Below are positions 24,542 through 36,955 of a stretch of 64,000 nucleotides of DNA, piece by piece. Position numbers and translations under genes: made by a program. The number at the start of each line of letters is the position of its first letter. Position 1 is the first letter of the stretch. The notes under the pieces are model-generated. The model was not told the origin of the DNA. It saw nothing but the letters and a program-made list of their open reading frames with translations, and did no database searches. Origin of the DNA: Copromyces sp. CBS 386.78 (taxonomy: Eukaryota; Ascomycota; Sordariomycetes; Sordariales; Sordariaceae); the NCBI GenBank assembly GCA_030685235.1, contig MU839134.1, positions 233,539 to 297,538 on the forward strand, in the 5' to 3' direction.

Positions 24542-25897
24542 CTAAGCGATCCAACGCTTAGCACCACGAGGACCCTTTCCATCATGTCCCTGGGTCTTGT
24601 TGGTCAAAGCCTCGACAACACCGTCGTAGGCAGGGTGCCTGCTGAAGTCCTCGAACCAGAGAAGGGCGGCACCCTCACCGGTGAAGACGAAGGGGACCCA
24701 GCTGAAGGGGTCATAGAAATCCCAGATGGTGACACCGATGCATCCGTCGACTTGGACGCATGCTCCGACGGCCTGTGTTCACAGTGTTCGTTAGCTCATG
24801 ATCATGATCATGATATGTAACCCCAACCCCACCTCAGTGTACGGTAGATACTCACATTCTTATAAGCCTCCTTCTGCTGCGCCAAATTCGTCGCATTCGC
24901 CGGCGTCTGCAGCCTCACGTCCAGCTCGGTAAGCGCAACCTCAACGCCCAACTCCGTGAACCCCTTAATAGCAGCGACATGCTCGTCCAGCGTCGGCCTG
25001 CTTTCGGCAACCAGATGCGCCTGAAGACCCACGCCATCAATCCGGATCTTCTTCTGCAAGCTCTTAACCAGCTTCCTAACCGCCTCCGTCTTCGCGCTCG
25101 GGCTCTCCAAGTTATAATCGTTATAATACAGCTTAGCCTTGGGGTCCAATCTCGAAGCCGTCTGGAACGCAAGCTCGATAAATTCCTCGCCTCCCAAGAC
25201 GGTGGAGAAGACGGATTCCCGGTAGGTGCCGTCCTCATTGAAGGCCTCGTTGACCACGTCCCAGGCGTAGCATTGGCCCTTGTAGTGCTTCATGACGTTG
25301 GTGACGTGGGAGACGATGACGGAGCGGAGCTCGTCCTTGGTCCAGTCCTTCTTGGCCTCCACCCAGGGCGCGAGCTGGGAGTGCCAGACTAGGGCGTGGC
25401 ACCGGAGGAGCTTGTTGTTCTTGTGGGCGAGGGAGGCGACGATGTCGCCTTCGGTGAAGTTGAAGGAGCCTTGGGTTGGTTCGGTGAAGAGCCACTGCGG
25501 AGTGTTTTGGTTAGCATCCTGGCTGGCAGAGTAGTAGGGTAGGGAAGGGAAGGGGGAAGGGGGAAGGGGGCAGGGGGGGTTAACAAGGAGAAGGGAGAAG
25601 GGTAGGTCATACCTTCTGCCCGTTAGTAGGCGTCGTCTGTCCAAACTCGCCAGACTTCCACATTATCTCGTCGTACTTGGCGTAGGCGGACTCAAAACCC
25701 GCACGCTCTCGCTGGCCGGGAGAGTCGGTGGCCGCGCCGAAGTACTTGAGGCCGGCCTTCTTGGCGTACCAGTCGAGGCCCTTGTGGGAGCAGGACTTTC
25801 CGGAACCGTTGCCGTTGCCGTAGCCATTGCCGTTGCCGGCCGAGGCCAAGGGGACGGCGGCGAGGGCGAGGAGGGAGAGGAGGGAGGAGGTGTGCAT
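24542..25897 (-). CDS. Secreted GH10 endo-1,4-beta-xylanase
   Basis: Three exons: 25613-25897, 24856-25494 and 24542-24772, all phase 0; 384 aa. A signal peptide (to residue 20, PLASA) is followed by a short Gly/Asn linker and a single GH10 barrel. No carbohydrate-binding module is present. The acid/base glutamate is E178 in DVVNEAF and the nucleophile is E285 in ALTELDVR. Other family marks are WHSQLAPW, YYNDYNLE, GVGLQAHL and VTIWDFYDPFSWVP. The enzyme cuts xylan backbones outside the cell. A TTTATAA box lies about 140 bp upstream of the ATG. The second intron carries a TCATGA-type palindromic run. Confidence 0.95.
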
Positions 25898-28800
25898 GTT
25901 GGCGGTTTCTGGCTAGGCCTGAAGGTTGGAGGACTGACACCGGTGAGAAGGAGGTTAGGGGATGACTCGACGGGGAGAGACGAGGTGAGGAACCAGGAGA
26001 GATGTTACCTCGAGGATGGAGAGGAGGATGAGGACGGTTATAAAGGATCACACGGTCAGGAGGAATACATGGAGGCGAAAGGTGGGTCAACCGTCAAGAA
26101 CGATCACGAAGTCATGAACCATTGCGGGCAAACCCACAGACCCCATCATCTCCCCATGGGGAGGGAATGGGGTAGGATTGAGTCGTTAGCTTCATTTCCC
26201 CATGCGTGATGGCATGGATGGCATGGTCCTGGATGCTACTGGATCAGGTGCTGGATGGGGTCGTGATCCGTCACCCCGGATCTACCGATGTTTCCCTACG
26301 AATCGCGAGTGACAAGCGCGTTCTTGGAAGAACATTTTGCGGTTCGATTATTCTTCCATTGACTGTCGTGAGTGGCTTGGTTGGTGTCATTGGAGTCCTA
26401 GACAGGGGTGACGTCCGGGGTTCGGGAAGGTTAACCCGAACCGGGTTTGTGGAGCGAGAAGCCGTCGTGTCGAGGAGGAGTCCGAGGTGTGTACAGTACG
26501 TTTCTGCGGTTCGTGATGCTGTGTGGCTGATGAACCGAGCTCTTGGCTTGTGGTGTTCTTCCGCGCGAGGAAAACACAAGCTGAAAATGTGTAAGTGCAA
26601 GCAATCTAGTCAGCCGGACGAACCGCGATTGGACCGCAAGATTGGGAGGTACCAAGCCACATTGGTGAAGACGGATCGCGGATGATGATTCCATCTCGCC
26701 TCTTACCTTCTCTTGTCCATGATTATCCTCACCAGCACGTTCACGATTCACCGTGGTGTGTGGTTACGCAACGCCTCTCGCGATCTTGAGGTTCATAATC
26801 GGGACAAGCCATGACCGACCGAATTGACCACTCGGCAACGAGCTTGCTCTAGCGTTCACAAACGAGAGCTAAGACGGTTAAATCCTCCTCAATTTTGCCG
26901 GAATAATAGCCTGCGGTTGTGCATGCAACCCTCTTGGCGTGACCGTTGACCAAAGTTGGTTGATGATGCGGGGGAATAAGTGGCAAGGGGGAATAATATC
27001 CGGGCTTGGGGCTTGATCTGGGCGGGCTGTTCAGGAGGCTGACGGGCGAGATTAGTAAGAGATGGAGAAGAAAGTTGATCATGATGATGATGTCCTTGAT
27101 GAGTTGAAATATGCTTTGTATCGGGCTGAAGGATGTATGTGTGCGACAATGGGAGACGGATAAGAGTTGATCCGCTGCTTGATGCTGGCGATGGAAAATA
27201 TTTGGTGTTGAGGGGAGGCCGTTTGACTTCCGACGAAAATCGGAGTGCAAAGCAGGTCTCTTTTCTTTCTTCCGTTCTTCTTCTTCTTCTTCTCGCCACA
27301 AAACCCAGACTCTCGCGGCACTTGACTAACAATCGTTGCAGGTCAACCCTCACGATCTCATCTGGCAACTCTTGCTGGTCGTTTGGCATAATGAATGTTC
27401 GATTCGATCACTGAACAACTGCCGACGTGGATCTCCTCGTATGGTTTGACGACCCAGCCCAGTCGGTCATTTGCCTCATCGTCGGCAAAACTTTGATGAT
27501 TAATTGCAAACTCAATCCGGGACCAAAAAATGCAAACAGGCCATTTTCCATACCTCCAGCCATCCCGCTGTTTGATAAAAACTGCAAAAAGCTAAGTCGC
27601 CCTGTCGAGCTTGCGGAACGAACCTCAATCCTCCAGTCAGCGACCTACGAAAACTGTACCACGGGTTACCACGCACCCGGCAATGTTTTCATCAACGGGA
27701 CATGCGCCCGCGTTGTGGTATTGGGGCTTGGGACGACAGCTTATATGTCCGCTGGTGTCCGGGCCTGGGCGCAGGGTCGGCAAGGAGGAGGGACAGAGGG
27801 CATCGGATGAAAAGAGGGGGAAGTCTGCCGGTCGGCTTGGAATGGGTTTGCAGGCAGGCACGGGCTTGGGGATGGCCTTGCGGTGCGGTGCGACATTGCG
27901 TTCATCACTCGATGATTCTTGGCTTGACATTCAGTCATCACACACACTCACATGAAGCTTCAGAAATTCCAGTCGTGGCCCTGTCTCTTGGGTTCCGGCG
28001 ACGGTAGGACAGACGATAGCCCATACAGCTGTGATGGTCGGAGAATATCCGAGCGGGCCATGTTACTCTGGAATGTTATGGCGGGCGACGAGCAAACATG
28101 ATTATGATGGTGACTCGAAAGAAGGGGCAGTCTATGGCTGTTCTGCCCAACACTTCCATTATCTTGAAGAAAAGATTGGCTTCTTGGCACATGATGGGAA
28201 TTTCGGGGTGTTGCAATGCGGTGCTGTGCACTTTCCTTGATGTCCGATTGTTCTTTGGGGTTCTGATTGATGTTAAGGTGTTCGTACAAGCTTCCGTGCT
28301 TGCCTATCGCCGACGACAGAGGGAAGGGGCCAGCTGTTCACTTAATTTCACTTGATCATGCAGCGTCCTGTCGTCTTTTGGGAGTGTCATCAGGAAGGTG
28401 CGCAGTGATGCCAAGCACATATGGAAAGTACAAGCCAACAGTGTCTCCTGGCTTCTCGAGTTTCACGGCAATCTCTCTACACCATGTTCCTTCCTCCAGG
28501 GCAGGTTTGCGGATACAAGACCACTGCACTAGGTGAGCACATGACTGTGCTGACGGTGCCTTCCTATTTGATTTCAGGGCCGACGTCAATCTCACCTGGA
28601 AAGCTCAATCTCCGCAACAGGAAGTGAGTCGTCCTACTTGCCCATTGCTCGTTGAACGCAGCTTCCATGTCTCAACGAGGCCAGGACTTGAGAGGAAAAC
28701 AACCTCGGAAGTCGGGAGCGGCTGGCTCTTCCACCGCAGGAGAAACTTTTGACTCAATCACGGACCTCAAATTTCCTCCTCACGTCTCCATGATCAGTTC

Positions 28801-30328
28801 TCTGGTGCGCGACATGTATTGCCGGTTGCCAAACATTCATATCACAGTCATTGGATTTTCTTCAGAATTCAGCTTCGCGCAATGATATGACCAACTGCCA
28901 CGACCGACCTGGCTGTCAACTCCTGATCGAAATTGTCGCCAATCAGCCTTCGATTCACCATTAGAGGTACCTTCTCAGTGTGCGACAGCCAGTATAAGTA
29001 AAGTGGCCACAGATGGCAGCTGGTTAGCTGTTAGAAGTGTCCCTGTCGATCAGTTCCCCCCATTCCAAGATCAAGTTGAAGGAGGAGCGAGTGACGCCCA
29101 AGTTCGCCCCCGTGAGAAATTTAGGACTACACTGCAGCCTCTTGTATGCCTCCTCCTTCTCTAACTGTCTTGTTTCCACGCAGGCCAGCTGTTTGAGACA
29201 GTCATTGATCGCTTCCGAAAAGCCTCATCGGGCTTCACACCATCCCACATCCCCTCCACACCCTCGCCGAACAGGCACGCGGCCTCGGAAATTCTGTGCA
29301 AGCAGCCTGCAACTCCTAGCACACCATATCAATTACAGCGCGACGCACATCTTTTGCCACGATGGGCTTGGTCCAATCCGCAAGGCACATGTTTCCGTCG
29401 TAGCCCGGCGGCAATGCAACGCATGCAACTTCTCTTGACGCCTTCCAGATCCTTCTTGCCGTGTCTTGCGAAATTACAACGTTGTGAATGTGCTTCTTCC
29501 CCTGAACACATGCAGCTGACAGACTCTTCTCCGATGGGCTGGATGAGATGAATGAATCGAGACCGCGTACGAACAGGCAGAGGCAGAGATTGGAGACAGG
29601 CAGACTCGCAACTTGATACTCAACTTCCGTCCCAGGATTCCACGTCTGCCAAAGGGATACACCAATGCTCCTGGAACACCGGACAGCCTGAGGCCACACC
29701 TGTTTCTCGCCTCGACCCGGCGCGTTTGGGAGCTATCAGCCTCAGAGAGAACAGGTTTGACAGTTACTATTGCCGTGCATACGAATGGAACCGTGATCAG
29801 ATCGACGATGGACCATACAAAGAAAACCAGCAGGATCCACCCAACCGGTATCATCTACACCAACAGTGGAAGGCGACAAGCAGATCTCCAGCGGCAGCTC
29901 CTCTCAGGAAAACAGATTACAGGACGAGTTACAGGGGCAAAGGGCTGTCGTTGGGTTGCATCTGAGATGTCAAGGCTGACTCAAGTTGTCGCGGACGCAA
30001 ACACAAACCCACCAATCTGCGATATACCGGGCTGCGCATGAAGAGCATGGAAAGAAGAATCATATTCCACACCGAAAGGACGCCTTGAGGTGAGAATAAA
30101 CGAATTATTCGCGAGTGACAGAGGAGTGTCTCCGTTCTAACCGCCCGTTTCCCATTTGCAGATCACAACTGCAGGGTTAAGGGGATAGATGCTAGGACAA
30201 ACTTCAAATTCAACATTGAACCGAGCTTGCCACTGCCATCTTACCAACGAACAATGGTGCGCCAATATATGAAGTCATAATCATAACCACCAGACGTGCT
30301 CGATCTCGCATCTTCACATGGGTCCTAG
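25898..30328. other. Gene-poor stretch upstream of the xylanase
   Basis: 4.4 kb of ordinary GC content. Short ORFs on both strands have no recognisable domain. The best, on the minus strand at 29474-29854, starts with a hydrophobic stretch but continues as low-quality sequence. It probably contains the xylanase control region and possibly non-coding transcripts. Confidence 0.5.
26038..26044 (-). promoter_or_regulatory. TATA-like box of the xylanase gene
   Basis: Minus-strand TTTATAA about 140 bp before the ATG at 25897. Position and sequence fit a core promoter element of a strongly induced secreted enzyme; not tested. Confidence 0.45.
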
Positions 30329-31075
30329 GGACAACCCGAGAACGCTATACTGTGTACAGCTGGAGGAGAGCGAGGTTTCCTCCCCGTCATTACCGAGCCT
30401 CCTACCGAGTGTGGCCTTGACAGCTGGGAATGCGCCATTCTCTACTCCGCGGTCCCTGTCTGCGCTACCGCCATCATCGAGTCTGCCGCTCTTGACGTTG
30501 GCTGCGCCCACGGCGACTACAAGTGTGAGTGCTCCAAGAGCGAGGAGCTCCAAGGTTTTATTTCCAATGAAGTCGTCGAGTCCCGCGGCGTCCTTGGGGG
30601 TCTTGATGTTTTTAAGGCTCTCTCTTCGCTGTGCGGCTGCGATGCCACCGCTCCGACATTCACTGCTTGCCCTACCGGCGGTGCCCCCAGCTCTGTCGTC
30701 AACATTTCCAGTTCTGTGCCTGCCGTGCCCAGCTCCGAGCCTCAGCCCAGTGCTGAGCCCAGCACGACCGATGGCTGCGACGATGATGAGCCCACCATCT
30801 CTTCTATCATTGTTGCTCCTTCTGGTCAGCCTTCTGGCGAGCCTTCTAGCCAGCCTCCCATTACTTTCACGACCACCTCATCTCCCGTTGAGCCTTCCGG
30901 CAACCCCACTGAGCCATGTGGCGAGGAGAGCTGGGCTTGTGCTCCCGAATACGCTGCCGTACCTACGTGCGCTGTTGATATCATTGCCAAGGCCGGTCTC
31001 CAAGTTGGCTGTGCTGGTGGTGACCATAAGTGCGAATGCAGCAAGAACGAGGAAATTCAGGGCTTGGTTGATTAA
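30329..31075 (+). pseudogene. CFEM-like two-domain protein, probably incomplete at both ends
   Basis: One open frame from after the stop at 30326-30328 to the stop at 31073-31075. The first unit reads CGLDSWECA, VPVCATAII, DVGCAHGDYKCECSK, then LCGC and TAC. After a Ser/Pro linker with PSGQPSGEPSSQP-type repeats, a second unit repeats the pattern (CGEESWACA, VPTCAVDII, QVGCAGGDHKCECSK) but stops right after EIQGLVD, before its final cysteines. CFEM modules bind heme iron or act at fungal surfaces. The frame has no ATG before the first unit, and I find no upstream exon with a signal peptide. Either an unrecognised 5' exon exists (a CAG acceptor lies at about 30360) or this is a relic. Confidence 0.5.
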
Positions 31076-31506
31076 TTGAGAGTGATTGCTTGCAAGTGCA
31101 AGTGAAAGTAGAAGTGAGTTGTTATGACGTATTTGTCTCTGTTAATTGTTGATCACTGAACCGGCCTCTTGATGGGCTGTGGTTGATGCAAGGTGTGGAG
31201 TTGGAAGGGAGGTGTAATCAAGCGTTATCTTTGACCATACAGGTTGGTCGGAGTTGAGCCTCACTTGGGTTATGGCGACGTTTGTTGATTTTTTTTTCTC
31301 GATGCACGGGAGCGAGATCTCACGATGCGGGTGTCAGTGTGATGACGAGAGGCATCCGCCCGGGCACATCACCTTCATCTGGCCGGCGTCCTCTCACTCG
31401 ATTCCTTATCAATACGAAGACCAAGAGACGCAAGGCCAAATCGCCAAGAGACGGGTTATGTTGATGCGCAAGCGAGCGTCTGGGCCGAACACGCAAGTAG
31501 GGTACT

Positions 31507-31527
31507 GTACACTACACTGTAGTGTAC
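31507..31527. repeat. 21-bp perfect palindrome
   Basis: GTACACTACA, a central C, then TGTAGTGTAC. An odd-length perfect palindrome in otherwise non-repetitive DNA; a candidate dimer-binding site. Confidence 0.6.
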
Positions 31528-32213
31528 CTGAATGGGCTTGCGAACTCCAGTGGGATCTTCACCTGCCAATTGACCTCTGGGCTGACAATCGACAAGGTTT
31601 GGTTGAATCTGGAAGCTGCGTGATCGCCTCGATGACGACTCGCCTCGTATGAGGATGTGAACGAGTTGGAGTTGAAAGAGGAGATGGAATGGTCTGGACG
31701 ACTTGGAGGAAGGGAACGGGGATGACGGGAACCCGGGCGCTGGCTTGGCTGGCGACCCCGCTGTCGACGGAGGTGGTCAAGGTGTCAGTTGTCCGCTAGC
31801 AGGTTTTACCGCGCGGTTCAGCACAATTTTGCTAGTACCTGTTAGTGACAGTGCCCCGTTTCATATTGTATGTGGTGTACGTGTACGCCCCCACTATCCC
31901 GTCGTGTGCTCCATTCTCCCGCCTCCGGCTCTCCGCTCTTCCGCTGCCACCAACAGGGCTGTGTTTGTGTGTTTATCCATCGCAGTCCACTGCCCGCTGT
32001 CAGGCTCCTCTGGGCGCTCTGGCTCTCAGGGGGGAATCCATGAAATGGAGTCCATGGTGGCTCTGTTTCAGAACAAGAAGGAGAACTCGAGAACAGGAGA
32101 TGGCATCGCCGACGGGGGTCCATCCCAGATACAGTATTTTCTTCAGAGTTCGCGGGCGGGAGGTTGGGCAGGGTTGTTTTGATTTTTGAACATCTGTAGG
32201 TTTGTGATGGAAG

Positions 32214-32236
32214 AAAAAAAAAAAAAAAAAAAAAAA
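32214..32236. repeat. A23 homopolymer run
   Basis: Twenty-three consecutive A bases. Not linked to an inverted or target duplication that I can see. Confidence 0.9.
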
Positions 32237-34651
32237 GAGTGGGGGTTTGTGTTTTTTTTCCGATGGTGATGTCGATGTCGATGTCGTCCATCCAATCCAC
32301 GAGCTTCACTGAACGACGTGCTCTTCCATCCTTCTTCCACGTTTTCATAGTAAGACACCCCCGTAATGAATGCAATGTCAAGCGGAAATTCCCGGGAACA
32401 TGTGAACATGGGCAATCAGGTATTCTGTCATATTCGAGATCGCAATCTCAGTTACCTTATCTCTGACCCCTGAACGGGTCCCGTAAAAAGCACGCTAACA
32501 AGAGAAATGCCGGCAGAGGTGTACCTGTCAAATAGGATTGGCTTTCGGATAAGGCGGTGATCGCCATTGCATTGCCGCACTTTCAGGCGTAGTTTTTAGA
32601 ACCAACCAACCGTCTTGGGCACTGGGCCAAGTCGGAAATACAATACCAGTGGGCGTCTTGGCCTTTGACAATGCCTGCCTGTCAAACGTGGTCGTGGCTG
32701 CACTTGGCTTTTTTGGCCTGCTTGGCCTGCTTGGCGACGACGACGACTTCTTCTTCTCCTTACTAACGTTATCTCTTCTGATCTTCCTGATCTTCCACAC
32801 CCGTGAACATTCCATTCTTGAAGTAACCACCACCTTGAAAATCGTCGCTGAGCCTCAACTGACTGCATAACAACAGATACACCAGATGCAGCATCTCAGA
32901 CAGCCAAGACTGGCCAAGAATGGCATTGTCGAGATAACGACTTCCGTGCAGTGTCTGTTTAAGACCGTCATGGTCGGACATGGGCGACTTACATGGTAAA
33001 AGGTCCGATGTTGCTATCTCGATGTCTGTCACCGGAGCCATCAAGGTGTCAGTCTGTCCGGGTCGGGGTGTTGAGGGTTCGTGATGGTTTTGACCCAGCA
33101 TCATCCACAATGCCGTGTTTGGCAGTTCGGACCGTTTCGCAGCCATTGCATGATGCAGTTATGCTTGCTCTGCAAAACACACCTTCTCTTTTTCTTCCCT
33201 GTGTCAAAGAAGAACAGTCGGCTTGACGAATCGGCAACCCGAAAGTCGTCACAACGACAAATTCTCCTATCCTTTTGGGCGAGAAAGCAAACTCTGCTCG
33301 GCGCAATTCGCAAGAATAGAATAGATACTGCAGATCAGGCCCGGGAGACAGGCCCCCTTGCCGTCACCCCTTCCTAAGCGCGATCGTCAAAGCAGAGACA
33401 GGGGACGATGCAGAGAAATGCCGATATCTTCTGGGCATCCGAAGAAACACCATCAAAAAGATATGGATGTCCTTCTTGGCATTTTCTCCCTTTACGAAGC
33501 CCGCCATGGCGGCTCAAAACTCACGACCTCACAGAGGAGTTAGTTCATCAGAACTGCGAGACGGAGGAGGTGTCCGCATATTCTCCAACTCCCCCAAATC
33601 CTTTCTCCATCTGTTCGTGCTCGCATCTCGAGACCAGACATCAGTGTCAGAGCGAGTCAAGACAATAAAACAGGGAACATCCATAGAAAAGGAGTGGTTT
33701 CAGAACCACGATAGACTTCATACAATCGATCCCAAACAACTCAAAACACCAGCCAGGATCATCATCTGTCAATCTTTACCAAGTAAGTACTTACGGAGGC
33801 GGTCTGGGTCCCGGAATAGATGCCCAGAAAAAACCATCTCGTGTATTCTCGCTAGCCCTCCCACCCCCATTGCGACCAACATCCAGTCCAAACAATGTGG
33901 AACACGCTCGAAGGTGCCCAACGCACAACATTATCTTCATTCCCTGCCTCTAACTCTTTACTCCATCTGCCAATGGGTCTGCCAAGATGTCCCACGAGCT
34001 CTCGACGTTTGGACGGTAATTGTCCTGATCAGTGTTGAAGATTGCAAATCTCGGTGGAGGCAGTTCAGGGACCACAGTGACCAACCTGCGTGCGGTGCAT
34101 ATGTGCGTATCTGATGCAGGAGGGGGTCCGCGGCAAGGTTGGAGAACAGCCATGGAGGTCCTGGAGAACAACCATGGAGGTCCTGGCGAACAAGTTAAAA
34201 GTAGAGTAGTTCACGCGCTCGGTCCTCTGATAATTTGTCTTATCCCCATCCTCATCAGCTTCATCCAGAAGTTTCATCTCCAGCTTCCCATCTTCATCTC
34301 TCCATCATATCAACCCTACCTGGTATGCTTCGAACAACCGACACTGCTTCAGAGAGATATCTGCTCCGAGCTTCGGCCCTTTCCAACATTTCCATCGACA
34401 TCAGCCAGCACTAAGACGCCGGCTCATACTGTTCCCTCGGAACACTTCCATATGCTGCCTTTTTGTTTCGGTAGCCACTTCCGTTTCTCCTTCGGTTTCC
34501 AAGACAATCCAGTTGATTTCCAGGACGCCGGTCTGACCTGAATCCACTTCGCTTGAACCCAGACTTCCAACATCTTCTATACTATCTCTAGACTAGATTA
34601 GCCGTCATTCCAACAGCAGACCGCACAGACACACAGAAGCGAAACATCGTG

Positions 34652-34776
34652 ATGCAACAACCCACCACCATGCCCATGGGCAACACCCAATTTCCCATGT
34701 CTCCCTTTGAGCAAACGGGAGCGCACGTCATCATCCATGACACCGACGCCACCAACCACAACCAGAACCAGCAGAC

Positions 34777-34813
<37 letters not shown>

Positions 34814-36313
34814 ACCCTCGACCCCTCCTTCCTTCACTCCCGCCAATCCTCCTCCGCAACCGTAGAGGTAACTGGAGAGCTGGACCCAGTCTCCTCTCGC
34901 ACCTCCGGGACCTACGCTGGGACACCTGTCAATGGCTATGAGAAGGAAGGGTACCTCAGTGCTGGTAGTAGTCGTAAAGACTTCTCCCTCAAATCCAGTA
35001 CTGTTTTCTCCCAGCTGGCTCTCAACGCTTCCTCCAACAAGAAGCAACAGCAGCACGATGGACACATCATGACCGGCGCCGCCACCGGCCACCTCTCCGA
35101 CACAGAAGTGGAAGAAGGCACCAACCAAGGCCTCAACAAGGGCTACTTGGACCCCTACGACCCCTCCCGCCCCAAACTCTCTTTTCGCGCCAGACTCAAG
35201 CACTTCACCTGGGCGTGGTACACCCTCTGCATGTCCACGGGCGGCCTGTCACTGCTCATCGCCAACCAGCCGCACACCTTCCGGGGTCTCCACCAGATCG
35301 GCCTGGCCGTATACATCATCAACCTCATCATCTTCGTCACGCTCACCTCCCTGCAAATCGCCCGCTTCATTCTCCACCCGGGCACCTTCACAGGCTCCCT
35401 GTCCCACGTCCGCGAGGGTTTCTTTTTCCCCACCTTCTTCCTGTCCATGGCGACGGTGATCACCTCGACCCAGAAGTACTGCGTCCCCATCCCCGGCGCC
35501 GGCGGCCGCCCCAGCGCCGCCCTGGTCGCGGTCCTGCACATCTTCTTCTGGATCTACCTCGTGCTGGCCACCGCCGTCGCCGTGGGACAGTACTCGTTCC
35601 TGTTCTCCCAGAAGCGAAGCTTCACGTTAAACACCATGATGCCCACCTGGATCCTGCCCATCTTCCCCGTCATGCTGTCGGGGACCATCGCCGCGGTGAT
35701 CTCGCCGTTCCAGCCGGCCTCCCGCGCCGTCGTCATCGTTGTCGCCGGCATAACCTGCCAGGGGCTCGGCGTGTGCGTGGCCTTCATGATGTACGCGCAC
35801 ATGGTCGGGCGGCTCATGGTGTTCGGTCTCCCCTCCCGGGAACATCGCCCGGGACTGTTCATGTGCGTCGGCCCGCCCAGCTTCACCGTCGTGGCCTTCC
35901 TGGGCATGGCGGGCGGGTTGCCCAAGAGCTTCGACTACGACATGGACGGGCTCATGGACTCCAAGATCATCTACACCATGGCCCTCATGGCGGCGGTTTT
36001 CCTGTGGGCGCTGGCGTTTTGGTGGTTCTTCATTGGTGTCTGCGCGGTCTTGGCAAGCAGGCCCAAGTACTTCCATTTGGGATGGTGGGCAAGCGTTTTC
36101 CCTAATACGGGGTTTACGCTGGCGACCATCAGCATTGGGAATGCGCTCCGGAGCGAGGCCGTCTCGTGGGTTGCCACGGGGATGAGTATTTGCATGGTGT
36201 GCATTTATTTGTTTGTGCTGAGTCATCATGTGAGGGCGGTCGTGGTGCAGGATATTTGTTATCCGGGGAGGGATGAGGATGTGGAGGAGGTGGAGGATGT
36301 GGTGGATCAGTAG
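34652..36313 (+). CDS. TDT-family transporter (Mae1/Ssu1-like anion or dicarboxylate transporter)
   Basis: Single exon, 553 aa from ATG 34652. A long polar N-terminus carries a polyglutamine tract (CAA repeat near 34781-34811) and is followed by about ten membrane segments. Matches to the family include FTWAWYTLCMSTGGLSLLIA, VREGFFFPTFFLSMATVI, MMPTWILPIFPVMLSGTIAA, VGPPSFTVVAFLGMA and WWASVFPNTGFTLATISIG. TDT members include yeast malate permease Mae1, the sulfite pump Ssu1 and plant SLAC1 anion channels. The long loop-rich form favours a malate/dicarboxylate or generic anion transporter. The substrate cannot be read from the sequence. The gene converges on the Doa10-type gene. Confidence 0.88.
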
Positions 36314-36360
36314 ATGCCCACTGGGGTGGTTTGAGTTTGTTTTGTTCTGGGGTTTTGTTT

Positions 36361-36523
36361 TGTGAAAGATTTGGCAGGCGTGTATAGCGTGCTGGTTGTT
36401 GTTGCTGAAAAGGGGCGATCGATTTGGGCTTTTGGATTCTTGTGAAAGATTTGGCAGGCGTGTATAGCGTGCTGCTTGTTGTTGTTGTTGAAAAGGGGCG
36501 ACCGATTTGGGCTTTTGGATTGT
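36361..36523. repeat. Tandem duplication, 80-bp unit, two copies
   Basis: Copies begin at 36361 and 36441 with TGTGAAAGATTTGGCAGGCG and differ at a few sites, including one GTT insertion balance. It lies in the 3' UTR of the TDT transporter, about 50 bp after the stop. Confidence 0.92.
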
Positions 36524-36575
36524 TGGGACTTCGAGCTGGATCTTGTCGTAATGGCTTGATAATACCATGAACACG

Positions 36576-36660
36576 CTTAGATGTTAGATTTAGAACTCCG
36601 TGAACGGATAATACAACGATGAAGACTTAGATGTTAGATTTTAGACTCCGAGAATGGATA
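36576..36660. repeat. Second tandem duplication, 50-bp period
   Basis: CTTAGATGTTAGATTT... recurs at 36576 and 36626, followed by ACTCCG and GGATA in both copies. It lies in the same short intergenic space (36314-36955) between two convergent genes; that space holds no other gene. Confidence 0.85.
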
Positions 36661-36955
36661 CCAATATTTCTTGATACAATTCAGCTCCTTGTCTTGACCA
36701 TGAACGAAAATGAGTACTTACAACTTCCGCAATGACAAACGCCATCTCGACAAAGCAACGAGAACGTAAAGCAACGCAAGTGTCTAGCAACCGCAGACTG
36801 CAAATAACAAATACCCTTTATGCTACGCTGTTTATACTAGTCCAACAAATACAGTTCAGTTCAGTTTGGTATCATTCCACCGCTTCGTGTCTTTCCTCTC
36901 CCCTCTACAATCTCACACCTCGTCTTCCCCCTCTATCCCTTCATAAGGTATCAGA

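Larger units (their letters stand above)
31076..34651. other. Gene-poor stretch upstream of the TDT transporter
   Basis: 3.6 kb with no supported gene. It contains the palindrome at 31507-31527, an A23 run at 32214-32236, and two to three short copies of GGAGAACAxCCATGGAGGTCCT at about 34141-34192. The final part is probably the transporter 5' leader. Confidence 0.5.

Noticed and set aside
22880..25897. LanC-like gene as part of a lanthipeptide cluster
   Set aside because: No dehydratase, precursor peptide or transporter nearby; neighbours are a hydrophobin and a xylanase.
29474..29854. 126-codon minus-strand frame with a hydrophobic start
   Set aside because: The start looks like a membrane segment, but the rest is Arg/Ser-rich without motif, splice partner or family; not supported as a gene.
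31842..32381. 179-codon minus-strand frame
   Set aside because: It includes a poly-Phe stretch from the A23 run and has no domain or plausible start context.
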